From assembly GCA_029260755.1 (NCBI GenBank), contig JAJDCQ010000073.1:1-64000 (forward strand): DNA of 64,000 bases. Reading direction: 5' to 3'. Source of the DNA: Planctomycetota bacterium. GTDB lineage: Bacteria; Planctomycetota; J058; JAJDCQ01. The notes beneath the pieces are model-generated. The model had not been told where the DNA came from. It did not search any database and saw only the letters and a list, made by a program, of their open reading frames with translations. Positions 8,368 to 17,293 of this stretch are shown one piece after another (within the stretch, counting starts at the first letter, position 1; every line of letters begins with the position of its first letter). The translations under genes were made by a program, and so were the position numbers.

Positions 8368-9729
8368 GTGACCGGCCCGCGATCGCGACGATCGGGCGCG
8401 GCGGCCGCCTTCGTTCTGGCGGCCGCAGCGTTCACGGCGCTCGGCTGCCCGAGCGGCGAGCCGCCGCTCCCCGACACCGTGCCCGAGCTGCGCGACGCCG
8501 CCGTCGCGGCGCGCGACGCGGCGACCGTCGCGATGGACGCGGTCGACGTCGACGCCGCCGAGACGGCCGCGGCGCGCGCCGAGGCCGCCTACGAGAAGGC
8601 CGTCGGGCTCTCGCCACCCGCGCCCGAGGGCGCGACCGGCGCGGAGCCGGCCGAGGCCGAGATCGGTCCCCTCGAGGCGACGCGCGAGGCCGCCGTCGCG
8701 GCGCGCCACACGGCCGACCGGACGGCCGAGCTCGCGGTCATCGCGGATGTCAACTCGGGGATCCGGCACGGCGTCTACACCGGCGCGCGGAGCACGGCGC
8801 TGTCCTACGCGTTCTCGGGGCTGGCCGTCGCCGCCGAGCAGGCCGCGAAGCAGGACCTCGACGAGATGAAGCCCGAGGCGCGCGACTCGGCCCTCCTCGC
8901 CGCCGACGTGGCCGCCAAGATCGCCGGGCGCGCGCCACGGGCGGACGGCGAGACGCCCGACTGGACCGGCATCGCCGAGGACATGCGCCGCCTCGGCGAG
9001 GAGCCGCCGCCCGAGCTTCGTCTCTTCCTCGCGGCGGCGTTCCTCGTGACGGCGCGCGACCGGATGGCGCTCTGGGAGATCGAGGCGTGCGACCCCGACG
9101 CGCTTCGAACGCGCGAGCTCGCCGCCGCGGCGCGGGTCCTCCGCGGGCTCATCTACCGCCTCCACGGCTGCCCGATCCTCGCCGAGGAGCAGCTCCACGC
9201 CGCGTTCGTCTCCGACACCGAGCAGATCGCGTGGGGGGCCGAGCTCCAGGGCGGCGTCCATCTCCTCCTCGCGGCGTTCGCGATCTCGAACGACGACCTC
9301 GGCAAGGCCGACCAGGAGCTCGCCCGCGCGATCCGCGTCTCCCCCGACAACCCGATCGCGGCGTTCCTCACCGGCGAGCGCCGGGCCGCCGACGGCGAGT
9401 GGGAGGAGGCGGCCGAGTCGCTCGAGAAGCTCGCCGCCGAGACGAAGAACGAGGACCTCGCCCGCGTGATCGCCGAGCGCGCCCGCGAGATCCGCGACGG
9501 CAAGGGCCCGCCGCCGACGTTCCTCTCGGACCCCGATCTCATCGGCGTCCTCGTGATGGAGTTCCTCCGGCGCGAGGCGGAGAGCTCCGAGGCGGCGGCG
9601 GCCGTGCTCCACGCGATCGAGAGCGGCCGCGCGTTCGCGAGGCGGGTGATGGCGAAGATCCCGGGGATGGGTCCCGATGGGGAAGACGAGGGCGAAGGCG
9701 GAGAGGTGGCGAAGTCGGAGGACGAGTAG
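8368..9729 (+). CDS. Predicted lipoprotein with helical/TPR-like repeats
   Basis: This is a 453-residue protein whose N-terminus is a lipoprotein signal (AAAAFVLAAAAFTALGC). The body is rich in Ala, Glu and Arg helices. Toward the C-terminus (about 230-360) it looks like TPR units, for example ADQELARAIRVSPDNPIAAF. The GTG at 8368 is chosen because GAGTGAG lies just upstream; GTG 8359, overlapping the pruA stop, is equally possible and adds three residues. The C-terminus is acidic (DGEDEGEGGEVAKSEDE). I recognise no specific family and no enzymatic motif. A scaffold or envelope role is inferred. Confidence 0.7.
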   Translation: MTGPRSRRSGAAAAFVLAAAAFTALGCPSGEPPLPDTVPELRDAAVAARDAATVAMDAVDVDAAETAAARAEAAYEKAVGLSPPAPEGATGAEPAEAEIGPLEATREAAVAARHTADRTAELAVIADVNSGIRHGVYTGARSTALSYAFSGLAVAAEQAAKQDLDEMKPEARDSALLAADVAAKIAGRAPRADGETPDWTGIAEDMRRLGEEPPPELRLFLAAAFLVTARDRMALWEIEACDPDALRTRELAAAARVLRGLIYRLHGCPILAEEQLHAAFVSDTEQIAWGAELQGGVHLLLAAFAISNDDLGKADQELARAIRVSPDNPIAAFLTGERRAADGEWEEAAESLEKLAAETKNEDLARVIAERAREIRDGKGPPPTFLSDPDLIGVLVMEFLRREAESSEAAAAVLHAIESGRAFARRVMAKIPGMGPDGEDEGEGGEVAKSEDE

Positions 9730-9784
9730 ATCGGGCGGCGCTGCTCTCCCGTTCCAGGCGCGAATCTCGAGCTCCGAACGGGGT

Positions 9785-9932
9785 ACGATCCACAGATTAC
9801 ACAGATTGCACAGATAAGAGCTGCCGAAGGCGGTCGTTCCTGGCGCGAGCGCAGCGAGCACGTCGTTTCGGCCCAGGCCGCGGCCCGAAGCCGCGGCGTC
9901 AATCTGTGTAATCTGTGTAATCTGTGGATCGT
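9785..9932. repeat. 148-bp inverted-repeat element with ACAGATT-type arms
   Basis: The left arm 9785-9815 and right arm 9902-9932 are 31-bp reverse complements with one mismatch. Both are built from the unit CACAGATTA repeated about three times. The 86-bp centre is GC-rich and can itself fold (GGCCGCGG/CCGCGGC). The arms are strikingly AT-rich for this genome. Short intergenic elements with this ATCTGTGTAATCTGTG character are, from memory, scattered through many environmental bacterial genomes. No transposase is present. Confidence 0.75.
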
Positions 9933-10015
9933 TCATCGCGACGGCAATCGCATGCGCGCGCTCCAGAACACGATCTCAGAAGAAACGAGGGAGCCCCTGC
10001 GCAACGCCATCCACC

Positions 10016-10044
10016 TTGCCCGCCTCCCGGCCCCCCGCTACGAT
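10016..10044 (+). promoter_or_regulatory. Candidate sigma-70-type promoter for the protease-tsaD operon
   Basis: TTGCCC at 10016-10021 and TACGAT at 10039-10044 are separated by 17 bases. The predicted start of transcription lies about 40 bases before the TTG start codon at 10092. Confidence 0.5.
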
Positions 10045-10091
10045 GCCGTTCCCGACGTAGGTCCTGAGCCTCCCTCTCTTTCGGAGTTCCC

Positions 10092-11600
10092 TTGGACGAG
10101 CCGCAGTCCCCCTCGCAGGCCTGGCGCCTCATCAAGCCGTGGATCCTCCCGGGCGCGATCGCCCTCGTCGTCGGCCTCGGCGTGCACGAGGGGACGGGGA
10201 AGCCGGTCCATCAGGCGGCGGGCCTGGACAACGGGGCGACCGTCCTCGAGGCGCGCGACGTCATCCTCGATCGATACGTCGGCAACATCGATGGCGCTCA
10301 GCTCGACCGGGGCGCCATCGATGGGATGACCAAGCAGCTCGATCCGTTCAGCACGTTCCTCCCGCCGAAGGAGACGCCGGCGTTCCGCGAGGAGACGACG
10401 GGCAAGTTCGGCGGCCTCGGCATCATCATCACGCTCGAGAACGGCCTCGTCCGGGTGATCGCCCCGCTCGAGGAGACGCCGGCGTGGCGGGCGGGCGTCC
10501 TCCCCGGCGACCTGATCACCCTGATCGATGGCGACGTCTACGAGTTCCCGACCGTCTACGATGCCGCCGACAGCCTCAAGGGGGAGCCCGGCTCGACGAT
10601 CCTCCTCGACCTCCGGCGCGACGGCGTCGCCGAGGCGATCCGGGTCGAGATCGAGCGCGCCATCATCGAGGTTCGCAGCGTCAAGGGCGCGCGGATGGTC
10701 GAGGACGGGATCGGTTACGTTCGCCTCACCTCGTTCCAGGACGACTCGATCAACCAGCTCTGGAAGTCGCTCCAGGAGCTGCGCGGCGTCCCCGCCGACG
10801 GCGGCGCGCCCGAGCGGGAGCTGCGCGGCCTGATCCTCGACCTGCGGAGCAACCCGGGCGGGCTGCTCGACGCGGCCGTCTCGCTCTGCGACCTCTTCAT
10901 CGAGGAGGGCGTGATCGTCGAGACGCGCGGCCGCGACGCGGAGAAGGACACGCGCGTCTTCAAGGCGCTCAGCGCGAACACCCTCCTGCCCGACACGCCG
11001 CTCGCGATCCTGGTCGACGGCTACAGCGCGAGCGCGTCGGAGATCACCGCCGGCGCCCTCGCCGATCACGGTCGGGCGATCCTGGTCGGGAGCCGGACGT
11101 TCGGCAAGGCGAGCGTGCAGACGATCTTCGAGCTCGAGGAGGGGCGGAGCGTCCTCAAGCTCACCACTGCGCGCTACTACACGCCCAGCGGCCGCGCGAT
11201 CCACCGCGAGGAGGGGGCGGGCCCCGAGGAGGAGTGGGGGCTCCTGCCATCGATCGAGGCGCCGGTCGATCCGCAACAGCTCCGGCGAATCTTCCGCTGG
11301 CAGGAAGACTTCGAGATCCGCCGCCTGAGCGCGGCGGCGAACGGCGGCGTCCCGAAGCTGCCGCTCGGCGCGTGCTCGGCGCTGGGCGCGGCCGGCGGCG
11401 TGTCGGCGTTCGGCGCGACGCCGGCGCCGGCGGGCACCGTCCCGCTCGTCGAGCCGAACGACCCGGGCGTGCGCGCGGCCGTCGCGAGTTTGCTCGAGCG
11501 GATCGAGGGCGGCGGCGGTGATGCGGTCGGCGCGGGCGCCCCGGGCGGCGCGGGCGCGGGCGGGGCTCCCGCGACGGCCGGCGCCGGCTCGGGCGACTAG
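10092..11600 (+). CDS. ctpA: S41-family C-terminal processing peptidase
   Basis: This is a 502-residue membrane-anchored serine protease. An N-terminal transmembrane segment (about 17-31) is followed by a PDZ domain (about 105-180) and an S41 tail-specific protease domain (about 200-370). The catalytic Ser/Lys dyad is visible as S314 in YSASASE and K339 in TFGKASV; the 25-residue spacing matches E. coli Prc. The substrate-binding motif LDLRSNPGGLLD is intact. Such enzymes trim periplasmic proteins from their C-termini. The start is TTG with GGAG six bases upstream. A Gly/Ala-rich low-complexity tail closes the protein. It heads a run of five co-directional genes. Confidence 0.92.
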   Translation: MDEPQSPSQAWRLIKPWILPGAIALVVGLGVHEGTGKPVHQAAGLDNGATVLEARDVILDRYVGNIDGAQLDRGAIDGMTKQLDPFSTFLPPKETPAFREETTGKFGGLGIIITLENGLVRVIAPLEETPAWRAGVLPGDLITLIDGDVYEFPTVYDAADSLKGEPGSTILLDLRRDGVAEAIRVEIERAIIEVRSVKGARMVEDGIGYVRLTSFQDDSINQLWKSLQELRGVPADGGAPERELRGLILDLRSNPGGLLDAAVSLCDLFIEEGVIVETRGRDAEKDTRVFKALSANTLLPDTPLAILVDGYSASASEITAGALADHGRAILVGSRTFGKASVQTIFELEEGRSVLKLTTARYYTPSGRAIHREEGAGPEEEWGLLPSIEAPVDPQQLRRIFRWQEDFEIRRLSAAANGGVPKLPLGACSALGAAGGVSAFGATPAPAGTVPLVEPNDPGVRAAVASLLERIEGGGGDAVGAGAPGGAGAGGAPATAGAGSGD

Positions 11601-11614
11601 CCAGCCTCGGCGCA

Positions 11615-12640
11615 ATGATCGTCCTCGGCATCGAGAGCTCGTGCGACGAGACGGCCGCCGCGATCGTCCGCGACGGCGTCCACGTCCTGAGCAACGTCGT
11701 CCGCACCCAGATCGCGAAGCACCGCCCGTTCGGCGGCGTCGTCCCCGAGATCGCGAGCCGGTGTCATCTCGAGGCGATCGGTCCGGTCGTCGAGGCGGCG
11801 CTCGCCGACGCCGGCCTCGCCTCGATCGACGACGTCGACGGGATCGCCGTCACCGCTCGCCCCGGCCTGATCGGGAGCCTGCTCGTCGGCGTCTCGTTCG
11901 CGAAGGGCCTCGCCGTGGCGAGCGGGAAGCCGCTCATCGACGTCGACCACATCGAGGCGCACATCTACGCGAACCTGCTCGCCGCCCCCGACCTCGAGGC
12001 GCCGTTCGTCTCGCTGATCGCGTCGGGGGGACACACCGCGATCCACCGGTGGGAGGGCCCCGGGCGGAGCGAGCTCATCGGCCGGACGCGCGACGACGCG
12101 GCCGGCGAGGCGTTCGACAAGGCGGCGGCCCTCCTCGGCCTCGGCTACCCCGGCGGGCCGGCGATCGAGCGGGCGGCCCGCGACGGCGACCCCGGGGCGG
12201 TCCACTTCCCCCGCGCGCGGGTGAAGGGGGCGCCGCTCGACTTCTCGTTCAGCGGCATCAAGACGGCCGTCCTCTATCATCTCCACGGCCCGAACCGGAA
12301 GCGGAGCGACCCGATCCGGCCCGAGGCGGGCAGCGTCGCCGACGTCGCCGCCTCGTTCCAGGAGGCGGTGTGCGACGTCCTCGCCGACCGGACGGTCAAG
12401 GCGGCCCGGGCGGCGAAGGTGTCGGCGATCGCCGTCGGCGGCGGCGTCGCGTGCAACGGTCGCCTCCGCGAGAAGGTGAACGAGCGGGCGCGCGGCCTCC
12501 GGGTGGTGTTCCCCGCGCCGGCCCTCTGCACCGACAATGCCGCGATGATCGCCGGGCTGGGCCACCACGCGCTGCGGGCGCGGCTGGAGGCGGGCGCCGG
12601 GCCCGGATCGAGTCTCGACTTCGACGCTCGACCGCGGTAA
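11615..12640 (+). CDS. tsaD: tRNA N6-adenosine threonylcarbamoyltransferase
   Basis: This 341-residue enzyme of the Kae1/Qri7/TsaD family transfers the threonylcarbamoyl group to A37 of ANN-decoding tRNAs. Family signatures are ESSCDETAAAIV at the N-terminus, the metal-binding DHIEAHIYAN (two His), LIASGGHTAI and VAVGGGVACNGRLR-like GGGVACNGRLR near the end. Length is typical. It starts 14 bases after the protease stop without a strong ribosome site, so coupling to the upstream gene is likely. The partner genes tsaB, tsaC and tsaE are not in this window. Confidence 0.97.
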   Translation: MIVLGIESSCDETAAAIVRDGVHVLSNVVRTQIAKHRPFGGVVPEIASRCHLEAIGPVVEAALADAGLASIDDVDGIAVTARPGLIGSLLVGVSFAKGLAVASGKPLIDVDHIEAHIYANLLAAPDLEAPFVSLIASGGHTAIHRWEGPGRSELIGRTRDDAAGEAFDKAAALLGLGYPGGPAIERAARDGDPGAVHFPRARVKGAPLDFSFSGIKTAVLYHLHGPNRKRSDPIRPEAGSVADVAASFQEAVCDVLADRTVKAARAAKVSAIAVGGGVACNGRLREKVNERARGLRVVFPAPALCTDNAAMIAGLGHHALRARLEAGAGPGSSLDFDARPR

Positions 12641-12653
12641 CGTCTGTCCCCCC

Positions 12654-13451
12654 ATGGACGCCGAGACTCTGAAGACCCTCCTCGAGGAGGTCCGGGGCGG
12701 GGACGTCAACGTCGATGACGCCCTGTCCCGCATCAAGGACCTCCCGTTTCGCGACCTCGAGTTCGCGAAGGTGGATCATCATCGGGCGCTCCGCTGCGGC
12801 TTTCCCGAGGTGATCTTCTGCCCCGGGAAGGAGCCCGACGAGATCGCGGCGATCGCGGCCGAGATCGTCGGCAACGGCAGCCGGTTGCTCGCGACGCGCG
12901 CGAGCCAGGCGGCGTTCGACGCGATCGAGGCGAAGCTGCCCGGCGCGGTCTATCACGCGCGCGCGCGCGCGGTGACGGTGCGCCCCGACGGGGCGACCGA
13001 GACGCCGCCGGCGCAGTCGATCGGCGTCATCTGCGCCGGGACGAGCGACCTGCCCGTCGCGGAGGAGGCGCGGGTCACCGCCGAGATGGGCGGGGTCCGG
13101 GTCGAGATGATCCGCGATGTCGGCGTCGCGGGGCTCCACCGGATCCTCGGCGACCTCCCGCGGATGCGCGACGCGGCGGCGCTGGTCGTCGTCGCGGGGA
13201 TGGAGGGGGCGCTGCCGAGCGTCGTCGCGGGGCTGGTCGACCGGCCCGTCATAGCCGTCCCGACGAGCGTCGGCTACGGCGCCGCGTTCGGCGGGCTCGC
13301 GGCGCTCCTCGCGATGCTCAACTCGTGCGCGAACGGCGTCGCGGTGGTGAACATCGACAACGGGTTCGGCGCCGGGTACATGGCGACGCTCATCGCCCGG
13401 GGCTGGGGCGGCGGCGCCGCGTCCGGTCTCGCCGGCGACGGGGTCTCGTGA
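12654..13451 (+). CDS. larB: LarB, pyridinium-3,5-biscarboxylic acid mononucleotide synthase
   Basis: This 265-residue protein matches LarB/AIR-carboxylase-like proteins. It has an N-terminal helical region, then a PurE-like domain with IGVICAGTSDLPVAEEA, VVVAGMEGALPSVVAGL, PTSVGYGAAFGG and a C-terminal VNIDNGFGAGYMA. LarB carboxylates and hydrolyses nicotinic acid adenine dinucleotide in the first step of the nickel-pincer cofactor pathway. LarC and LarE, which complete the pathway, are not seen here. It lies 13 bases after tsaD and overlaps nnrD by four bases. No clear ribosome site precedes the ATG. Confidence 0.93.
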   Translation: MDAETLKTLLEEVRGGDVNVDDALSRIKDLPFRDLEFAKVDHHRALRCGFPEVIFCPGKEPDEIAAIAAEIVGNGSRLLATRASQAAFDAIEAKLPGAVYHARARAVTVRPDGATETPPAQSIGVICAGTSDLPVAEEARVTAEMGGVRVEMIRDVGVAGLHRILGDLPRMRDAAALVVVAGMEGALPSVVAGLVDRPVIAVPTSVGYGAAFGGLAALLAMLNSCANGVAVVNIDNGFGAGYMATLIARGWGGGAASGLAGDGVS

Positions 13452-14347
13452 ACGCCGTCGCTCGACCGGCCGACCTCCCCCATCGCCCCGCCCTTCGCGC
13501 CGATGACCACAAGGGCGATCGCGGTCGCGTCCTCATCGTCGCGGGATCGCCGGGCCTCTCGGGCGCCGCGTTCCTGGCCGGAGCGGCGGCGGTGCGCGCC
13601 GGCGCGGGCCTCGTCACCGTCGCGGTCCCCGAGAGCATCCACGCCGTCCTCGAGGCGAAGACGACCGCGGCGATGACGGTCGCGCTGCCGGCGACCGACG
13701 CCGGGACGATCTCGCCGCGGGCGCTCGAGGGCATCGTGGCGCTCGCCGCGCGGGCGGACGCCGTCGCGCTCGGCCCCGGCATCGGACGGCACCCGGCGAC
13801 CGACCACCTCGTCCGGCGCCTCGTCGGCGGGTCGCTCCGCGGCGCGCCGGTCGTCATCGACGCCGACGGCCTGAACGCCCTCGCGGCGGCCGACCCCGAC
13901 GCCGTCCTCGACGGGCTCGCGACCGACGCCGTCCTCACGCCGCACCCCGGCGAGATGGCGCGGCTGCTCGGCGAGGCGGACGGCGCGGGCGCGATCCAGG
14001 CGCGCCGCGCCGAGGTCGCCGCGGCGTTCGCCGCGCGGCACCGGCGGGTCACCCTGCTCCTGAAGGGGCGGGCGACGATCGTCGCGCAGGGCGATCGGCG
14101 GGCGGAGAACGGAAGCGGCGGCCCGGCCCTCGCCACCGGCGGCTCGGGCGACGTCCTCACCGGCCTCATCGCCGCGCTCCTCGGTCGCGGGCTGGCGCCG
14201 TTCGACGCGGCCCGCCTCGCGGCGTGGATTCACGGGCGGGCGGGCGATCTCGCCGCCGTCACCCTCGGCGCCGAGCAGGTCACCGCACCGAGCATCCTCG
14301 ATCACCTTCCGCGCGCCCTCCGCGAGGACGACGCGGTCCGAGCTTGA
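13448..14347 (+). CDS. nnrD: ADP/ATP-dependent NAD(P)H-hydrate dehydratase
   Basis: This is a 299-residue ribokinase-fold YjeF C-terminal-type enzyme that repairs hydrated NAD(P)H using a nucleotide. Motifs seen: GRVLIVAGSPGLSGAAFLAG, DADGLNAL, LTPHPGEMARLL, LLKGRATIVA and ATGGSGDVLTGLIAALL (catalytic Asp in GSGD). The epimerase (NnrE) half found in fused forms is absent. The GTG start at 13448 overlaps the larB TGA (GTGA). The reading frame is open further upstream, but that part only shadows larB. Confidence 0.93.
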   Translation: MNAVARPADLPHRPALRADDHKGDRGRVLIVAGSPGLSGAAFLAGAAAVRAGAGLVTVAVPESIHAVLEAKTTAAMTVALPATDAGTISPRALEGIVALAARADAVALGPGIGRHPATDHLVRRLVGGSLRGAPVVIDADGLNALAAADPDAVLDGLATDAVLTPHPGEMARLLGEADGAGAIQARRAEVAAAFAARHRRVTLLLKGRATIVAQGDRRAENGSGGPALATGGSGDVLTGLIAALLGRGLAPFDAARLAAWIHGRAGDLAAVTLGAEQVTAPSILDHLPRALREDDAVRA

Positions 14348-14370
14348 AGACGACCCTCGAAGAAGGACTC

Positions 14371-17265
14371 ATGGCGAAGAAGCAGTCGAAGAAGAAGCCC
14401 GCCGCGCCGGTCCGCGCCCCGAAGAAGAAGGCCGCCGGCAAGCGCGCCTCGAAGAAGAAGAAGCCGGCCGGCGAGAGCGCTCCGAAGAGCGCGCGCAAGA
14501 GCGCTCCGAAGACCACCGCCAAGAAGAAGGCTGCGGCGAAGGCCGGCGCTCGCAAGGCTCGCGCGGCCGCCAAGGCGAAGACGAAGACGAGCGCGAAGCG
14601 GGCCGCGAAGCGGACCGCGGGCAAGGGCGCCGTGGCCAAGAAGACCTCGGCTCGCGCGCGCCGGTCGGCTCGGGCGATCGCGCCGTCGTCGCCTGCCCGC
14701 CGGTCGCCTTCCTCGGCGCGAGGCAACGGCCGGGCCGGGCTCGACGGTCGCTCGGCGCTGGCCCTCCCGGTCGAGGAGCTCTCGTTCCGGACCGACGCGC
14801 GCGAGCTCGAGGGCGTCGCGCGGGCGCGGCGGTCGAAGCGCGGGGACCCCGTCGTCGACTTCCAGGAGCGAGGCCTCGAGTCGCTCCGGACCGGCCTCGA
14901 GGTCGACGGGCCGGGCTACAACATCTTCGTCTGCGGTCCCGCCGGCTCGGGACGCGAGACGGCCGTCCGGGCGCTCCTCGGGCGGATCGAGCCGCCGTTC
15001 CCGCCGGCTCCCGACCGGGTCTACGTCCACTCGTGGCGCCAGCCCGATCAGCCTCACCTGATCACCTTGCCCCGCGGGAAGGCCAACCGGTTCAAGCGCG
15101 ACCTCGACGAGCTCGTCGACCTGCTGCGCCGGAGCCTGCCGAGCGTCTTCGACTCCGACGCCTACCACCGGCGCCGCGACCGGATCGTTCGCCGCTGGCG
15201 CGATCGGGAGCGGGCGCTCCTCGCGAAGTTCGACGACGAGCTCCGCAAGGAGGGCTTCTGCCTCGGCCACGTCACCGACGGGGGCCTGGCTCGACCCGAC
15301 GTGATGGTCGTCGTCGGACGGAAGGTCCTCTCGATGGGGCAGGTCGTCTCGCGCCAGAAGCTCGGCGAGATCCGGGTGAAGGGGCTGCCGGCCGTCGAGG
15401 CGCGCCAGGAGGAGCTCACCGGCGAGCTCGAGGGCGTTCTCCGGAAGTGCCGCGTCGCCGCGCGGCGCGCCCGCCGCGCGCTCCGCAAGGTCGATCGGTC
15501 CGCGACCCTCAAGGTCGTGAGCGGGCTCTTCGCCGACCTGGCCGAGCGCTGGGAGAACCCGGACGTGACCAGGTTCCTCGAGGGGCTCGAGGAGAACGTC
15601 CTCGCCAGCGTCGACGTCTTCCTCGACCGCGAGGAGCCGCACCCCGACGACCGGAACCGCGGCCCCGAGCCGCCCCACGACGACGAGCTCGGCCTCCCGC
15701 CGCCGCGCGGCGCCGATCCGTTCGCGACGTTCCGGGCGAACGTCGTCCTCGACAACGCCGACCGGCCCGCCCATCCGATCATCGAGGAGATCGCGCCGAG
15801 CTACCCGAACCTGTTCGGATCGATCGAGGGCGACCCGGGCCTCGGCGCCGACTTCCTCCGGATCAAGGGCGGGTCGCTCCTGCGGGCGGACGGGGGCTAC
15901 CTCGTGATGGATGCGCGCGACGTGATCGCCGAGACCGGCGTGTGGCGGTCGCTCAAGCGAGTCCTGAAGCACGGTCAGCTCGAGATCCAGCGGTTCGACC
16001 CGACCCTGCAGGCGCCGATCTCGCCGGTGAAGCCGGAGCCGATCGACCTGCGCCTCAAGGTCGTCCTCGTCGGCGACCCCGAGACGTTCCACGCCTTCGA
16101 CGACCACGACGAGGACTTCCGCGAGCTGTTCAAGGTGAAGGCGGAGTTCGACGGCGAGGTGCCGAACGTGAAGGCGAACCGCGTCCGCTACGCCCGCGCC
16201 GTCACCCGGATCGCAAACGAGGCCGAGCTGCGACGCCCCGACGCGATGGCGCTCGCCCGGCTCGTCGACTGGAGCGTCCGCGACAGCGGCCGGAAGAACC
16301 GGATCAGCAGTCGGTTCCACGAGGCGGCCGACGTCCTCCGCGAGGCCGACCGTCTCGCGGCGCGCGACGACGCGAGGAGCATCGACGAGGAGCACGTCGT
16401 GATGGCGCTCGAGGATCGTCGCCGCCGCCACGACCTCGGCGAGCGGAAGGTGGCCGAGCTCATCGAGGACGGCCTGGTGTTGATCGACACCCAGGGCCGG
16501 CGCACCGGGCAGGTGAACGCGCTCACCGTCTACGACCTCGGCGACCACGTCTTCGGTCGGCCGGCGCGGGTCACCGCGGCGGTGAGCCCGGGACGGAGCG
16601 GCGTCGTCGACATCGAGCACGCGGCCGACCTCGCCGGCGAGACGCACCACAAGGGGGTCCTGATCCTCTCGGGCTTCCTCCGCGAGCGCTGGGCGCGCGA
16701 CGTCCCTCTCTCGCTCGCCGCGACGGTGTGCTTCGAGCAGAGCTACGCCGACATCGACGGCGACAGCGCGAGCGCGGCCGAGCTCTTCGCGATCGTGAGC
16801 GCGCTCGCGGACGCCCCGGTCGACCAGCGCCTGGCCGTGACCGGGTCGGTCAACCAGAAGGGCGACATCCAGGCGGTCGGCGGCGTGAACGAGAAGATCG
16901 AGGGGTTCTTCGACACCTGCCGCAAGCGCCGGGGCGGGCTGGTCCGCGGCCAGGGCGTCGTGATCCCGACGTCGAACGTGCCCGACCTGATGCTGCGCGG
17001 AGACCTCGTGGAGGCCGTCGCCGACGGGCGGTTCACCGTCTACGCGATCGACACCGTCGACCAGGGGCTGGAGCTCCTGACCGGCCTCACCGTCGGCGAG
17101 CTCGACCGGGCGAGCGGAGCCTACCCCGCCGGCACGATCGCCGCGCGCGTCCAGGAGCGGCTCCGCGCGTTCGCCACATCGCTGCGCGACGCGGCGATCC
17201 CGCCGAGCATCGAGGCGGCCCACCGACCCGCACCGGCGCCCCGCGCCCCCCGCTGGAAGCGGTAG
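14371..17265 (+). CDS. Lon-related ATP-dependent protease with histone H1-like N-terminal tail
   Basis: This 964-residue protein has three parts. Residues 1-118 are Lys/Ala/Arg-rich with KKK blocks, resembling bacterial histone H1-like tails. Residues about 130-720 are the P-loop and helical region of the COG1067 Lon-like family, with a P-loop variant GPAGSGRET (189-197) in which Arg stands where Walker A Lys is usual. A C-terminal Lon proteolytic domain holds Ser799 (DGDSASAAE) and Lys842 (GGVNEKIEG); the 43-residue spacing matches E. coli Lon. ATG 14371 has AGAAGGA upstream and lies 23 bases after nnrD. The tail could tether the protease to nucleic acid (inference). Confidence 0.88.
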   Translation: MAKKQSKKKPAAPVRAPKKKAAGKRASKKKKPAGESAPKSARKSAPKTTAKKKAAAKAGARKARAAAKAKTKTSAKRAAKRTAGKGAVAKKTSARARRSARAIAPSSPARRSPSSARGNGRAGLDGRSALALPVEELSFRTDARELEGVARARRSKRGDPVVDFQERGLESLRTGLEVDGPGYNIFVCGPAGSGRETAVRALLGRIEPPFPPAPDRVYVHSWRQPDQPHLITLPRGKANRFKRDLDELVDLLRRSLPSVFDSDAYHRRRDRIVRRWRDRERALLAKFDDELRKEGFCLGHVTDGGLARPDVMVVVGRKVLSMGQVVSRQKLGEIRVKGLPAVEARQEELTGELEGVLRKCRVAARRARRALRKVDRSATLKVVSGLFADLAERWENPDVTRFLEGLEENVLASVDVFLDREEPHPDDRNRGPEPPHDDELGLPPPRGADPFATFRANVVLDNADRPAHPIIEEIAPSYPNLFGSIEGDPGLGADFLRIKGGSLLRADGGYLVMDARDVIAETGVWRSLKRVLKHGQLEIQRFDPTLQAPISPVKPEPIDLRLKVVLVGDPETFHAFDDHDEDFRELFKVKAEFDGEVPNVKANRVRYARAVTRIANEAELRRPDAMALARLVDWSVRDSGRKNRISSRFHEAADVLREADRLAARDDARSIDEEHVVMALEDRRRRHDLGERKVAELIEDGLVLIDTQGRRTGQVNALTVYDLGDHVFGRPARVTAAVSPGRSGVVDIEHAADLAGETHHKGVLILSGFLRERWARDVPLSLAATVCFEQSYADIDGDSASAAELFAIVSALADAPVDQRLAVTGSVNQKGDIQAVGGVNEKIEGFFDTCRKRRGGLVRGQGVVIPTSNVPDLMLRGDLVEAVADGRFTVYAIDTVDQGLELLTGLTVGELDRASGAYPAGTIAARVQERLRAFATSLRDAAIPPSIEAAHRPAPAPRAPRWKR

Positions 17266-17293
17266 TCTCGCCGTCCAGCGCTCCGCACGTCGA

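Larger units (their letters stand above)
9730..10091. other. Intergenic region holding a palindromic repeat and a promoter
   Basis: This 362-bp gap contains the inverted repeat at 9785-9932 and the candidate promoter at 10016-10044 for the protease operon. Open frames here translate the repeat itself (strings such as TDYTDYTD) and are not genes. Confidence 0.6.

Noticed and set aside
9899..10135. Open frame ending in TDYTDYTD-type residues
   Set aside because: It translates the inverted-repeat arm and is an artefact of the element.
14302..17223. Minus-strand open frame of over 900 codons opposite the Lon-like protease
   Set aside because: GC-rich codon usage on the sense strand creates long antisense frames. 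The product lacks any motif, while the sense strand has a complete protease.
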